From contig JADJPH010000006.1 in NCBI GenBank assembly GCA_016713335.1, forward strand, positions 81,778 through 145,777: a stretch of DNA of 64,000 bases, written 5' to 3'. The stretch's first letter is position 1. Each line of letters begins with the position of its first letter. The position numbers were made by a program, and so were the translations under genes. This document shows positions 18,590-27,702 of the stretch, piece by piece. This DNA comes from Candidatus Fredericiella danica (GTDB taxonomy: Bacteria > Chloroflexota > Anaerolineae > Caldilineales > Caldilineaceae). The notes under the pieces were generated by a model. The model worked only from the letters and a program-made list of their open reading frames with translations. It had not been told where the DNA came from and did no database searches.

Positions 18590-19807
18590 CTAGTTGATAG
18601 AACGCCCGATCGGGTTGGCATGGGTGCTCGCGGTCGATAGGAAAGAGGAACCGCGGCAGACACTTTCATACCACTCAACATAACGTTGGACAGTGTACTG
18701 TAGCTGGTGTGGCCGCGCTTTCACCAGTCCTGCCCTCCCCATTTGCCCCCACCGCTCGCGTTCTGAGAGAAAAGTGCGGACGGTCCGCGCCAGGTCAGCG
18801 GCGTCGTTTGGGGTGAAGAGATAACCATTGACCCGATCCTCAACGAGTTCAGGCAGTGCCCGCGCATTGGCCGCGAGGATCGGCAGCCCGGATGACATGG
18901 CTTCCAGCGTCGCGATGCTTTGCAACTCAGCGGAACTGGGCATCACAAATGCGTCTACGCTATTCAGCAGCAGGGGGAGATCGCTACTTGGCACATACCC
19001 AGGAAAGGCGATGCGACCATTGGCCATCGCATTGCGCGCTGATTCGATGAGCAGGTCACGATACATGCCTTTGCCGGCGATGGCGAACTGAAATTCATCA
19101 CTGTCGAGTTCCGTGGCTGCTTGAACGAGGGTGTCGAGCCCTTTCTCGCGGTCGACCCGGCCCACATACAAAATGACCGCTCGATCCGGATCAAGTTGGT
19201 ACTGTGCGCGGATGGCACGCCGATCGACTTGAGGTTGCGGGTGGAACTCGTCCTGATCCACACCACACGAAATTGCCGTGACCGGAATCCGGATGTCCTG
19301 GTTGCGCAGAATCGCGACCGCGGTCTCGGTCGGCGTGGTGGCCGCATCGAGTTGATTGAAGACCGTGGTCATATCCTTCCACATCGCCCGATGGACAACC
19401 CCTTGCACGCTGCGTGGAATGTACAGGTTATTGGACCAGTTTGCCGGGAGAAAATGGTTGGTGCCCACAATATGGAGATTGCGGCGGCGGGCAACGCGCA
19501 CCACGGTGCGGTTTAGGAAAAAGTGATCTTGGATATGAATAATGTCAGGTCTGAACTCGGTGATGGTGTCATCCACCCAACCGTCCGAAAAGGCCGTGAA
19601 GTTCAGATTATGTCCCAGGTGGAGCGTGGGCACCGTCTGCACCACGACGCCATTGATCACAGTGCGTTGCGCCAGACCCTTCTCGGAGGGGGCCAGCGCC
19701 ATGACGTCATGGCCATACCGCACGAGACCTTCCGCCAGCCGGATCATAAAGACGGCCTGGCCATTGTCTTTGCGATAGTAGGATTGTCCGGAAAAGAGAA
19801 CGCGCAT
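18590..19807 (-). CDS. Glycosyltransferase family 4
   Basis: 405 residues, GT-B fold. N-terminal Rossmann half starts MRVLFSGQSYYRKDNGQAVF, with HDVMALAPSE and DIIHIQDHFFLNR. The C-terminal donor-binding half has ILYVGRVDREKGLDTLVQAA, AIAGKGMYRDLL and the EX7E region PSSAELQSIATLEAMSSGLP. Such retaining enzymes transfer a nucleotide-activated sugar to lipids or glycans; close relatives act on glycerolipids or phosphoinositol mannosides. Acceptor unknown. Intact. It lies 32 bases downstream of a DedA-family gene on the same strand, which fits a role in envelope lipids. Confidence 0.9.
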   Translation of the reverse strand: MRVLFSGQSYYRKDNGQAVFMIRLAEGLVRYGHDVMALAPSEKGLAQRTVINGVVVQTVPTLHLGHNLNFTAFSDGWVDDTITEFRPDIIHIQDHFFLNRTVVRVARRRNLHIVGTNHFLPANWSNNLYIPRSVQGVVHRAMWKDMTTVFNQLDAATTPTETAVAILRNQDIRIPVTAISCGVDQDEFHPQPQVDRRAIRAQYQLDPDRAVILYVGRVDREKGLDTLVQAATELDSDEFQFAIAGKGMYRDLLIESARNAMANGRIAFPGYVPSSDLPLLLNSVDAFVMPSSAELQSIATLEAMSSGLPILAANARALPELVEDRVNGYLFTPNDAADLARTVRTFLSERERWGQMGRAGLVKARPHQLQYTVQRYVEWYESVCRGSSFLSTASTHANPIGRSIN

Positions 19808-19839
19808 AAGCAGATAGACTCGAAACCGGGAGCCGCACC

Positions 19840-20463
19840 CTAGATAGTTGCCTTCTTGACTTCACTGATGCGACGAAACATACGCCGGTACATGGCAAGA
19901 AAGATCAGGAACAGCACCACACCACCAACCAAGGCAAAGATCTGCAGGCCACGTTCCATGCGGGCAATGTGCTCGCCCAACCGATATCCCGCCAAAACAA
20001 GAAACCCGGACCAAATCGGCTCAATCACAATACTGACCAAGACCAGCCGGTACCAACTTACATGGGCGAGCCCTGCTGAAACCAGCGTCGGGATGGAGAG
20101 CAGTCCCATGGAAAGCTTGGACATCAAATACATCTTGACGCCATGCTCTTGCACGCCGGCCTCGAGTTGCTCCAGTTGGTCGCGATGATTGCGCATCCAG
20201 CCGATGCGATAGAGCCGGCCGCCGTGACCCCCAATCCGCCCCAGCCAGTACCAGAATTGATCCGATAGGAAATTGCCAAGTGCGGCCGCAATGAACACAA
20301 GTTCCGGGCGGAGGATGCCGGTGGCAGCCATTGCGCCAGCCACCAGGGTGACGCTTGGCCCCTCCACAAAGACCAGCAGGGTGATCAGGGCATAGCTCCA
20401 CGCACCCAGGTCAGGCAGGTTTCCGGTGCGAATCGCCTCCCAAAATCCTTGAATAAACTCCAT
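19840..20463 (-). CDS. DedA/VTT family membrane protein
   Basis: 207 residues with five or six hydrophobic segments. Contains the family's re-entrant loop region (VFVEGPSVTLVAGAMAATG, then AALGNFLSDQFWYWLGRIGG) and the second half SKLSMGLLSIPTLVSAGLAH. DedA/VTT proteins move phospholipids or undecaprenyl phosphate across the membrane. The usual F/Y-xxxR signature is modified. It stands just upstream of the glycosyltransferase gene with a 32-base gap, so the two are probably one envelope-lipid operon. Confidence 0.85.
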   Translation of the reverse strand: MEFIQGFWEAIRTGNLPDLGAWSYALITLLVFVEGPSVTLVAGAMAATGILRPELVFIAAALGNFLSDQFWYWLGRIGGHGGRLYRIGWMRNHRDQLEQLEAGVQEHGVKMYLMSKLSMGLLSIPTLVSAGLAHVSWYRLVLVSIVIEPIWSGFLVLAGYRLGEHIARMERGLQIFALVGGVVLFLIFLAMYRRMFRRISEVKKATI

Positions 20464-20612
20464 GCCACCTACTGGTACCGTTCAGATTGCGATAACCAAA
20501 TTTTGCGTTTTTATAGCATGGAACGGCGCACTCTGTAAACTTGAGGCGCAAGATTCCATACGTTAGCCATTCGGATCAGCGGCGAATCACCGATGAAGCC
20601 AGCCCTTGCTGA

Positions 20613-21113
20613 TTACAGTAAGGCCCATAACTGCCGCGTGAGTTGGGCGTGCCCAATGTGCTGGCTCAGGTGTTCCAGCGCATGCATAACATCATATCGT
20701 ACCGAGAGGACGACATCGACGCGCTTTGCATGCGGGCGTGTCTGATTCATCGCGTTCGCATCGATGCTGTCGAGGAAGGCGTGCACCTGCGTCTGCACGC
20801 GCCGTGCGCGCTCGCGTAGATAGTCCGGATCGTGGTTCGCCGGCCCGAATTCATCTTTGCCCTCGTCGCCGTCGACCTGGCTCCACTCTAGCCTGCCAAG
20901 CGTCCATTCGGCGCGCCGTAACAAGTAGATCGTGGAGGACAAACTATGTGCGATCAACCACCCGAGGCTCGCAGCAGGACCACGCCAGGGGCTGCTTTCG
21001 AATGGGCGCCACAGTAGCGCTTCCGGTGGTAGATCGGCGAGCAGTTGCTCAACCTCAACAAACTTCTCATCAAAAAGACGGCGGCAGATTGTCACTTCTG
21101 AAGCGTCGTGCAT
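20613..21113 (-). CDS. DinB-like four-helix-bundle protein
   Basis: 166 residues. Pattern of the DinB/YfiT superfamily: SLGWLIAHSLSSTIYLLRRA near residue 48 (His of the first metal site) and VRYDVMHALEHLSQHIGHAQ near 142 (two His). Members are metal-dependent thiol S-transferases (bacillithiol, mycothiol) or of unknown activity. Stand-alone gene, divergent from the Lgt-like gene at 21300. Confidence 0.8.
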   Translation of the reverse strand: MHDASEVTICRRLFDEKFVEVEQLLADLPPEALLWRPFESSPWRGPAASLGWLIAHSLSSTIYLLRRAEWTLGRLEWSQVDGDEGKDEFGPANHDPDYLRERARRVQTQVHAFLDSIDANAMNQTRPHAKRVDVVLSVRYDVMHALEHLSQHIGHAQLTRQLWALL

Positions 21114-21299
21114 AGCGTAAACATCCTGTGATCGAATGGCCGAAAGTACAAGGGAGGTATCGTACCACTACCCGTGCGATTGCGCATGTTTCGGTGATGT
21201 CAGGATGTTGTCCCAATTTACCCCTCACGGTGGGAATACGTCATTTGTTGGATGTGGCGTCGGGACGGAAGCGGTAGGGTGTAGGTGGAAAGGAAGCCT

Positions 21300-22099
21300 A
21301 TGTTTCCGGATCTCGACATCGGTCCAATACACACGGCGACCTATGCTGCGGCCTATGCCACGGCACTTTTTGTGGCCATGTTGATGGCATTTCACCGGTT
21401 GCGCCGATTGGGGATTGACGCCGACCAGGCGCTGTGGTGCCTGACCTTTTCTTTGCTGTTGTCTTTGGCGTGGTGTTGATCAGCAGTGGCGCCCCTGTGA
21501 TGCTACAGCGCCTGACCACTGGTCATTGGCCGCGCACCGTAGGCGTCTCGGCCGTTGGGATTGCTGCGGGCGCCGCGGTGGGCGGATATTGGCTGGCTAG
21601 AACGACACAGAGGCCGGTAGGAGCCACGCTCGACGCCGTGGCCCCGGTTTGGCCGCTCTTTCTGGCGATCGGGCGTTTGGGCTGTTTTGCGGCCGGTTGC
21701 TGTTGGGGGAAGGAGACCGATTCCTGGCTTGGGGTCCATTTACGCAACGTACATGGTGACTGGGCTACGCGCTATCCCACGCAGTTGATGAGCGCAGGCG
21801 CCAACCTCGCGATCTTTGTGGGTTTGCTTGCTTTTGAGCGCTACGCACAGCGCCGTCACCGGCGGTCATGGCCCTTCAGCGGCTTCCTCTTTGTGCTTTA
21901 CATCTTCTGCGCCTCCCTGGAACGCTTTGTCTTGGAGTGGATGCGCGGTGACGCGATTCCTGTGTTTGGCGCATGGACTTGGATTCACATCACGACTGCC
22001 GGCGGCATGATCGTAGCCGTGATGATCGTGCTTTGGTACTTACGGCGTCTGCAACAACTTACGAAGGAAGTGACATTGCCCAATCAGGGCAACGGATGA
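21300..22099 (+). CDS. lgt: Prolipoprotein diacylglyceryl transferase family protein (frameshifted)
   Basis: Start ATG at 21300 (MFPDLDIGPIHTATYAAAYA). The second part carries the Lgt signature LFLAIGRLGCFAAGCCWG, followed by RYPTQLMSA and the C-terminal helices (SGFLFVLYIFCASLERFVLE). Lgt moves diacylglycerol from phosphatidylglycerol to the lipobox Cys of lipoproteins, consistent with the lipobox proteins at 788 and 22134. The first frame stops at 21479. One extra base in CTTTTC near 21450 restores FFAVVFGVVLISSG and joins the two parts, about 266 residues. The middle is shorter than in E. coli Lgt, so it may be a divergent paralogue. Confidence 0.8.
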
Positions 22100-22133
22100 A
22101 TCGAAATTCGGCAATAGTGAACACAAACAGGGG

Positions 22134-24027
22134 GTGTCTATGGTTCGGCTACATGCACATGTGAAAGGAGCATGGCGCGGGGAGGCCGGTGGTTACCTGC
22201 GCGCCGCACTTGTCGCTGGCGTCTTTGCCCTGCTCCTGCTGGTGGTGCTGACTACGACCGGCTGTGATAGCTGCTTTATCTCGTCACCAAGTAGTTACCT
22301 TGAACATATGTATAACTTGTTAGTCTATGTCCTAATCTATGGGATGGACGGTTCCGCAACGGCTTCTAGCGTCCAACTGCCGGGTGCGCGCGTTACCCAT
22401 CAACTCAGCGTGAGCGAAAACCAGGCGGGCGCCCCAGGCACAGCAGACTGTCTCTACTGGCCCCCGGAAGGCGCCACCAACTTCGTCTTTGGCGACGCGC
22501 CGGCGAATCCCAACGGCCCGGCGCCGTTTGTGTTCGAGGACTTGCCCCTACGGCAGCTCATCGAGGTCAGCTTCAACCTACCCACCCTACCACCCGGGCA
22601 GACCAGCATGGAGGCGGTCGAGACCTTCCAGTGTGATCCCGGCGTTGGCAGCCCGAGCATTGCGGTCTATACCACCGAAATTGGTGCGGGGGGTGTGGGA
22701 CCAACGGCGCCTGCCCCGATGGCGCTTCAAGCCGACCCGGCACTTCCTGAAATTCAGGCCACGGGACCAATGACAGCCTGGACGCTGATGCAATGGGTCG
22801 ATCCCCCGCCGAATGATCCTTTTACGACCGATACATGCCAGCAACTGCTGGATGCGGGCCGCCGCTCCGATGTCTTCCTGGCGGTGCGGCTGCCGCTGCC
22901 GGCACATCCGGCCAACGAGTCGGCCCCGGTAGGGGTGAGTCTGGACCCAGCATCACCGCCCACTGTCATCGTGATGGGCTACGGTCAGGGGACCGTGTTC
23001 ACCGGTACATTGGCGATGCAACCGGCACGCGGCACTCAGCTCGCCAATCTGCTCCCGACCGCCCCAGGCAGCACCTGGTTTGCCTTTGGGCTGGATCCGT
23101 CCACGCCGGCGACGTGCCCGGAAGGAATTAATCTCCCGGCGGCTCAATGGGGCGCCAAATTCGAGGGCGACGTCTACTTTGGCAACCTGCCGAACAACTG
23201 TGAGGACTGTGTCTTGCCCTTCTATGCCTGCTACGAGGGAATGGATCTCGCCAGAGGAAGTTGACGGCATGGGGGTGACAAGTATAGCGGAGAATGGGGT
23301 CACCTGTGCCGGTCCGAATAACTTCGTGGTCGGCTTCAGCGAGTGGCTGCTAGAGGTATCGACCAACACGGCGATCACCTACACGCAACCGATTACGCTG
23401 CATCATGGTGTGGCCATCGAGAATGGGCTTGGCCCCCAGACCGTCACGGTCTCATATGCCGGCACGTTGCCGGTACAATGGCACCTTTATGGTGGGGACT
23501 GGGTAGGCCCGGACCTGGGGGACCCGTTACCCCCTACCTTTACCGTGACGGACTGGAAGGATCTGTGGCTGATCTCCGACCCGACGCCTGCGGGCGCGCC
23601 GTCCGGTGCGCATACGCTGGCGTTTACCGTGACGACGGAAATGACCCCGACCTCACGCTGGATTGCAGATAACCTCTGGTTGGGACCCTGGACGCCACCC
23701 CCGCCCGCACCTTGCGGGGCATTGGCTAATCTGCAGGTGAGTGGCGCCAATGCGGCGCCGGGTGAGGCGTTGCAGTTGACCGCCACGGCCAGCCCCATCA
23801 CCGCGACAACGCCCTACAGTTACACGTGGCGCAGCGCGGGGCAGCCGACGGCGATGCACCCGTACCGGTACTACACCGATACGGTCACCTACACGTGGCC
23901 GGATGCGGGGGTCTACACGGTGACGGTGGCGGTCGAGAACTGCGGCGGCGTGCGCACGGCAGTGCAGACGGTGCGGGTTGGCGAGGAGGAGAAGAAGATC
24001 TTCGTGCCGTTTGCGAAGAAGGAGTAA
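22134..24027 (+). CDS. Secreted lipoprotein with C-terminal PKD domain and P-rich tail (frameshifted)
   Basis: Lipoprotein-type signal (LVAGVFALLLLVVLTTTGC). Residues to about 370 are unfamiliar, beta-rich and Cys-poor. The first frame stops at 23262, but the frame continuing from WISPEEVDGMGVTSIAENG reads naturally to 24027; the shift is near 23240 in GAGGGAATGG. The last domain (APCGALANLQVSGANAAPGE to TYTWPDAGVYTVTVAVENCG) is a PKD/Ig-like fold, used for adhesion or anchoring. The protein ends EEKKIFVPFAKKE, a short hydrophobic tail with a Pro like that of the surface protein at 31338-36844. About 630 residues. It follows the Lgt gene by 34 bases. Confidence 0.7.
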
Positions 24028-24091
24028 GGGAGATGATTGGAGATCAGAGAGTAGAGATTGGTATACCCGCTCCGCTGTGAGCGTGTCTGAC

Positions 24092-24124
24092 GGACGCCTG
24101 CCCATCCCGTGAGGGCAGGCGTCC
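24092..24124. repeat. Hairpin repeat, variant unit
   Basis: Perfect 12-bp stem GGACGCCTGCCC / GGGCAGGCGTCC with loop ATCCCGTGA. The loop shares the ATCCCGT(C/G)A centre of the other hairpins downstream. It lies 65 bases past the stop of the PKD lipoprotein gene and could terminate it. Confidence 0.7.
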
Positions 24125-24126
24125 AT

Positions 24127-24439
24127 CAGAGCACCATCCCGTCAGGGTGGTGATCCCCCCGTCCCTCCGTCCGTCAGAGCACCATCCGTAGGGTGGTAAG
24201 AGTCCACCAGTCACCGTCCGTACGCCACCACCCGTCAGCGTGTCCAGGTCAGCCAAGCACCAGCCCGCAGGGTGGCTGATCTCCGGACGCTTTCCCCCGT
24301 CCAGCAGAGCACCATCCCGTCAGGATGGTGTCGACGGGCCTCCACCGGTGCCCCAGAGGCCGTCAGAGCACCATCGAACGTCAGGGTGGTCCGTGATTGA
24401 CACGCCCAGGCCGGGTCGAGCACCACCCTCAGGGTGGTG
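24127..24439. repeat. Cluster of six dispersed hairpin repeats (core CACCATCCCGTCAGGGTGGT)
   Basis: Units at 24127-24155, 24175-24197, 24258-24278, 24305-24330, 24364-24390 and 24418-24439. Each begins (CAG)AGCACCA and ends GGGTGGTG, forming a stem with a short loop. 24310-24330 (8-bp stem, CGTCA loop) and 24421-24439 (9-bp stem, one-base loop) are perfect. Spacing is irregular (19-61 bases) and spacers are not unique-length, so this is not a CRISPR array. Two further units in opposite orientation lie at 24664-24690 and 37005-37037. Confidence 0.75.
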
Positions 24440-24749
24440 CCGACGGGGCCGGAGGGCGCCGGGTGTGCGGCACGGGAGCGCCCGCCGCCCCGCAGGGCCA
24501 GAGCCCACCCAGGGAAGCGCTCGGCCAATGCCCCAAGCGTCCTTGTCGCGAAATCTGCTCACTCGGTGCTTCAACTCTGCGACGGAATTTTTGGCTGTTC
24601 CTTTGCGGCTTTGCGGCGTGGCTGGTGTCCACCGGAGGTAGCTTGAAGACAGTCGGGGAGAAACACCACCCTCACGGGTTGGTGCTCTGACAGAGGCGCT
24701 GACAGACGGGGTTTCAATTAGTCAGAGCGCGGAGTAGAGGCGGCGGCGA
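24440..24749. other. Non-coding remainder of repeat-rich gap
   Basis: No supported gene. It contains one inverted hairpin unit (24664-24690) followed by GGTGCTCTGACAGAGGCGCT, a phrase shared with 36855-36873, and a low-complexity TTTGCGGCTTTGCGGCG stretch at 24603-24619. Short ORFs here have no family features. Confidence 0.5.
24664..24690. repeat. Hairpin repeat unit, inverted orientation
   Basis: Reads CACCACCCTCACGGGTTGGT then GCTCTGA, the reverse complement of the AGCACCATCCCGTCAGGGTG family at 24127-24439. It is about 60 bases from the stop of the minus-strand ORF at 24750, so units of opposite orientation flank the two convergent genes. Confidence 0.6.
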
Positions 24750-25007
24750 TCAAGATTGCCGCCGCGCCGCGGTCGCAACCAGGCGATTAACGACTCGAAT
24801 GGCCCCGTACACGCCAACGGTGATCTCGGTCTGAAGCTGCTCTACTTGCTTCGACACGGGCGCAACGACCGGGAACCTGGCCAGCATTGCGTATGGCCGC
24901 CGCGCGATGGCAAGATGAACATTGCCGATCTTCTGAACTGCCACATCGACGACGTCCCGCGCCAAATCTTTTGCGCCATGAAGCTGGCGAACTGTCTCAG
25001 TCTCCAT
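24750..25007 (-). CDS. Small conserved-looking protein coupled to the lipase gene
   Basis: 85 residues from ATG at 25007, overlapping the stop of the upstream hydrolase gene by 11 bases (ATGGAGACTGA), which suggests translational coupling. Sequence METETVRQLHGAKDLARDVV, then VQKIGNVHLAIARRPYAMLA and PVSKQVEQLQTEITVGVYGA: amphipathic, mostly helical, no Cys. No named family is recognised. Co-expression with the lipase is inferred from the overlap only. It ends in front of the hairpin-repeat gap. Confidence 0.6.
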   Translation of the reverse strand: METETVRQLHGAKDLARDVVDVAVQKIGNVHLAIARRPYAMLARFPVVAPVSKQVEQLQTEITVGVYGAIRVVNRLVATAARRQS

Positions 25008-26004
25008 TGTCCACCACCCCACCGGTTCGTTGCCTGCATTGTTGAGAAATCTTGTGAAACACTGCCGGATCATGCGCCAGCCGCAGATGATGGATGCCCG
25101 GCAACACGTCGATCTCAGCCGGGGGCGCCTGTTCATCCCCAGCCCAGGCCGTTGCGGCGCTCGAACCGCCTTTCGCCGAACGCTGGCGCACCAGCCCGTC
25201 ACCAAAGAGGACTGAGGCTGCGTGCGCCGTATCACCATGAAGTGTGCCGACGATCAGATAGTGGCGCGCATGGCCAAGCCAGGGCGCAGACTGTCCGTCG
25301 TGGTGCAACGGTGCACCATGACGCAGATCCTTGACCCCCTGGCTGCGCGCATTGAGCGCATCACCGATCAATTGTGTGACCGGGTTCCGCGCGGCTTGCA
25401 TCACGTCAGTGGTCCAATGCGCGAACTTTGCCAGCGGGGCACCTTCGTGGGGGCTGGCCAGATAAAAGACACGGCGCACCCGCTCAACCCAGCCCGCCTG
25501 CCGACTAGCCCCATAATGACAGGCACTGCGAATCACCAATCCACCCATGCTGTGCCCGATCAGCACGATCTCGGTGACGGGCGTTGGATAGTTGCTCAGC
25601 AAGCGATTCAGCAGCGTTGCAAAGTGCGCACCATTTTCGGCGAGCGCCAGACCCGTGTTGTAGCGGAGATAGAAGGGGGTATATCCGTGCTCGCGGTGCA
25701 GACCCTCTCCGTAGGTGGTTGTCAATGCTGGGTCGCCGGGTTCTGGATATTGCCAGATGCCTTCATGGCAACCGAGGCCATGAACCAGGATCACCAAACG
25801 TCCAGTCGTGTCTGGGTGTACGCTGCGCAACGCGTCAGGCGTGATGGATAGAGGGCGCCCCGCATGCCGCAGGGCCATGTCGGTCGCCAGACCGTTCTCG
25901 CTGTCACGCAAATAGTCGCCGAAGAAGCCGTTCACCAGACTGATGCCCCATTTCGTCAATGCTTGTGTACGGGGAATAGAAGACGATTCAGTGCGTTCGG
26001 CCAC
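24997..26004 (-). CDS. Alpha/beta hydrolase, lipase/esterase (DUF676/PGAP1-like)
   Basis: The nucleophile elbow is clear in EIVLIGHSMGGLVIRSACHY, preceded by the oxyanion loop LVILVHGLGCHEGIW; a C-terminal His sits in LPGIHHLRLAHDPAVF. About 335 residues. The open frame extends to 26130, but the extra N-terminal stretch is unlike a protein start and would consume the promoter space of the divergent GH172 gene; a GTG at 26004 (VAERTESSSIPRTQ) is preferred. No signal peptide. Cytoplasmic lipase or acyl-ester hydrolase is inferred; substrate unknown. Confidence 0.8.
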   Translation of the reverse strand: MAERTESSSIPRTQALTKWGISLVNGFFGDYLRDSENGLATDMALRHAGRPLSITPDALRSVHPDTTGRLVILVHGLGCHEGIWQYPEPGDPALTTTYGEGLHREHGYTPFYLRYNTGLALAENGAHFATLLNRLLSNYPTPVTEIVLIGHSMGGLVIRSACHYGASRQAGWVERVRRVFYLASPHEGAPLAKFAHWTTDVMQAARNPVTQLIGDALNARSQGVKDLRHGAPLHHDGQSAPWLGHARHYLIVGTLHGDTAHAASVLFGDGLVRQRSAKGGSSAATAWAGDEQAPPAEIDVLPGIHHLRLAHDPAVFHKISQQCRQRTGGVVDNGD

Positions 26005-26128
26005 GATAGACAAAGCCCCAGTCAAAAAAGCGAGTTCACAAAAATCAGCCAATGTACAGTAAGATTCTAAGCGCAATACCCCGCAATGTACAGCCCGGTC
26101 AGCACAGACACACAATCGAGGGAGTACC

Positions 26129-27199
26129 ATGAGTCATTTCAACGGATTAGGGATGCACCTTGGCAACCTGGCGCGCCTGTCGCCTGCCAAAACCCGCTCG
26201 ATCAGCCCGGAAAACTTCACAGGCGCCAAAGGTGGGGGCGGACTGGCGACAGCGGGCACAGGTGCGCATGCCGCGCGTGATCTGGGACCCGGCTGGAAGC
26301 TCTCGCCCTCGGTGGTCATCGCAGCAGGTGAAACCTTCACGCTGGCGGACATCGAAGGCCCAGGCGCAATCCAGCAAATCTGGATGACCCCGACGGGTCA
26401 CTGGCGCTTCAATGTCCTGCGCGTCTATTGGGATGGCGCGGAACAGCCGTCCATCGAATGCCCGGTGGGCGACTTCTTCGCCTGTGGATGGGGTGAATTC
26501 GCCCAGGTGAGTTCGCTGGCGGTTGGGGTGAACCCGGGCAGCGGGCTCAACTGCTATTGGGAGATGCCGTTCCGCCGGCGCTGCCGGATCACGATGACCA
26601 ACATCGCCGACGTCGCCATGACGCTCTATTATCAGATCAACTACGTGCTGACCGAGGTGCCCGACGACGTCGCCTACTTCCACGCCCAGTTTCGCCGCAC
26701 GGATCCGACGCGTTACAAGGACGTATACACGATCTTGGACGGCGTTGCGGGGCAAGGACAATACGTGGGCACTTATCTGGCATGGGGAACCAACAACAAT
26801 GGTTGGTGGGGTGAGGGTGAAATCAAGTTCTATCTGGATGGCGACACCGCACCTACCATTTGTGGCACAGGCACCGAAGATTACTTCTGCGGCGCCTACA
26901 ATTTTGATCCAAGCCCGCAGCATAACGAGGGATACGTCACCTACACCGGGCCTTATAGCGGCTTTCCCCAGGTGATCCGGCCCAACACAGACTATCGCAC
27001 CCAAATGCGCTTTGGCATGTATCGCTGGCACATTGTTGACCCGATTCGCTTTGAGCAGGATCTGCGCGTCACGATTCAGGTGCTGGGCTGGCGCAGCGGT
27101 GGTCGCTATCTACCGCTCCAAGACGACATCGCGTCGGTGGCCTACTGGTATCAGACCCTGCCCACCCAACCCCTTCCCGCCGTTGCCTGGCAAAGATGA
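26129..27199 (+). CDS. Glycoside hydrolase family 172 (DUF2961)
   Basis: 356 residues, intact. Family landmarks: IEGPGAIQQIWMTPTGHWRF, ECPVGDFFACGWGEFAQVSS, GEGEIKFYLDGDTAPTICGT, then GTEDYFCGAYNF. GH172 enzymes act on furanosides (difructose dianhydride synthase/alpha-D-fructofuranosidase, alpha-D-arabinofuranosidase); the Glu residues in the GEGEIKFYLDGD and GTGTEDYF blocks are the likely catalytic and metal-site residues. No signal peptide, so intracellular action on short imported sugars is probable. It is divergent from the lipase gene and converges on the small secreted protein gene at 27247. Confidence 0.9.
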   Translation: MSHFNGLGMHLGNLARLSPAKTRSISPENFTGAKGGGGLATAGTGAHAARDLGPGWKLSPSVVIAAGETFTLADIEGPGAIQQIWMTPTGHWRFNVLRVYWDGAEQPSIECPVGDFFACGWGEFAQVSSLAVGVNPGSGLNCYWEMPFRRRCRITMTNIADVAMTLYYQINYVLTEVPDDVAYFHAQFRRTDPTRYKDVYTILDGVAGQGQYVGTYLAWGTNNNGWWGEGEIKFYLDGDTAPTICGTGTEDYFCGAYNFDPSPQHNEGYVTYTGPYSGFPQVIRPNTDYRTQMRFGMYRWHIVDPIRFEQDLRVTIQVLGWRSGGRYLPLQDDIASVAYWYQTLPTQPLPAVAWQR

Positions 27200-27246
27200 G
27201 CTAGAAATCATCTAACGGCGTCGTACAGGGTGTTTCTGGTCACGGT

Positions 27247-27609
27247 CTACTGTTTGTATGTGAGCGCACCATCAGATCCGACCACGATATTGACGACCAC
27301 GCCGCGCATGTCTGTTGTGGTAGACCCTACCTGCCCTGCGACGACCGTGCCATCCTCCAGGAAACCGTCGACGGCAAACACGCCACCTGCAATCGGCGCA
27401 AAGATCACCGTCTTTGCCGTATTGTCCTCAATCGTCCCCAATGGATAGACATCGCTGCCCACGGTCACCGTAATCATCGGGATCGCCTGCTGCGATTGGT
27501 TGACAACGGCGACGCGGTTCTGCGCCAGGGACATGCTCACCCAAATCACCAGCAGGATTGCCGCAAGGACAACCGAGCCGATCACGACAAGCACTTTCCT
27601 ATTCTTCAT
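27247..27609 (-). CDS. Small secreted or membrane-anchored protein, unknown function
   Basis: 120 residues: basic N-terminus MKNRKV, a hydrophobic segment (LVVIGSVVLAAILLVIWVSM, residues 7-27) that acts as signal or anchor, then a beta-rich domain of about 90 residues (VTVGSDVYPLGTIEDNTAKT, GVFAVDGFLEDGTVVAGQVG). No family recognised. Preceded by a GGAGGG site. It is separated from the PLP-enzyme gene upstream by about 90 bases. Confidence 0.65.
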   Translation of the reverse strand: MKNRKVLVVIGSVVLAAILLVIWVSMSLAQNRVAVVNQSQQAIPMITVTVGSDVYPLGTIEDNTAKTVIFAPIAGGVFAVDGFLEDGTVVAGQVGSTTTDMRGVVVNIVVGSDGALTYKQ

Positions 27610-27702
27610 GGAGGGAAAACTCCTATTTCAACGATGCGAACCGGGGGTGCGGCGTCTGCCGCCGCGCCAAATCTTCGCACGGCGGGCGCAGCCTGTCAAA
27701 GG

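Noticed and set aside
24092..24690. CRISPR array
   Set aside because: Units are palindromic but spacers are irregular in length and partly repetitive, and no cas gene lies nearby.
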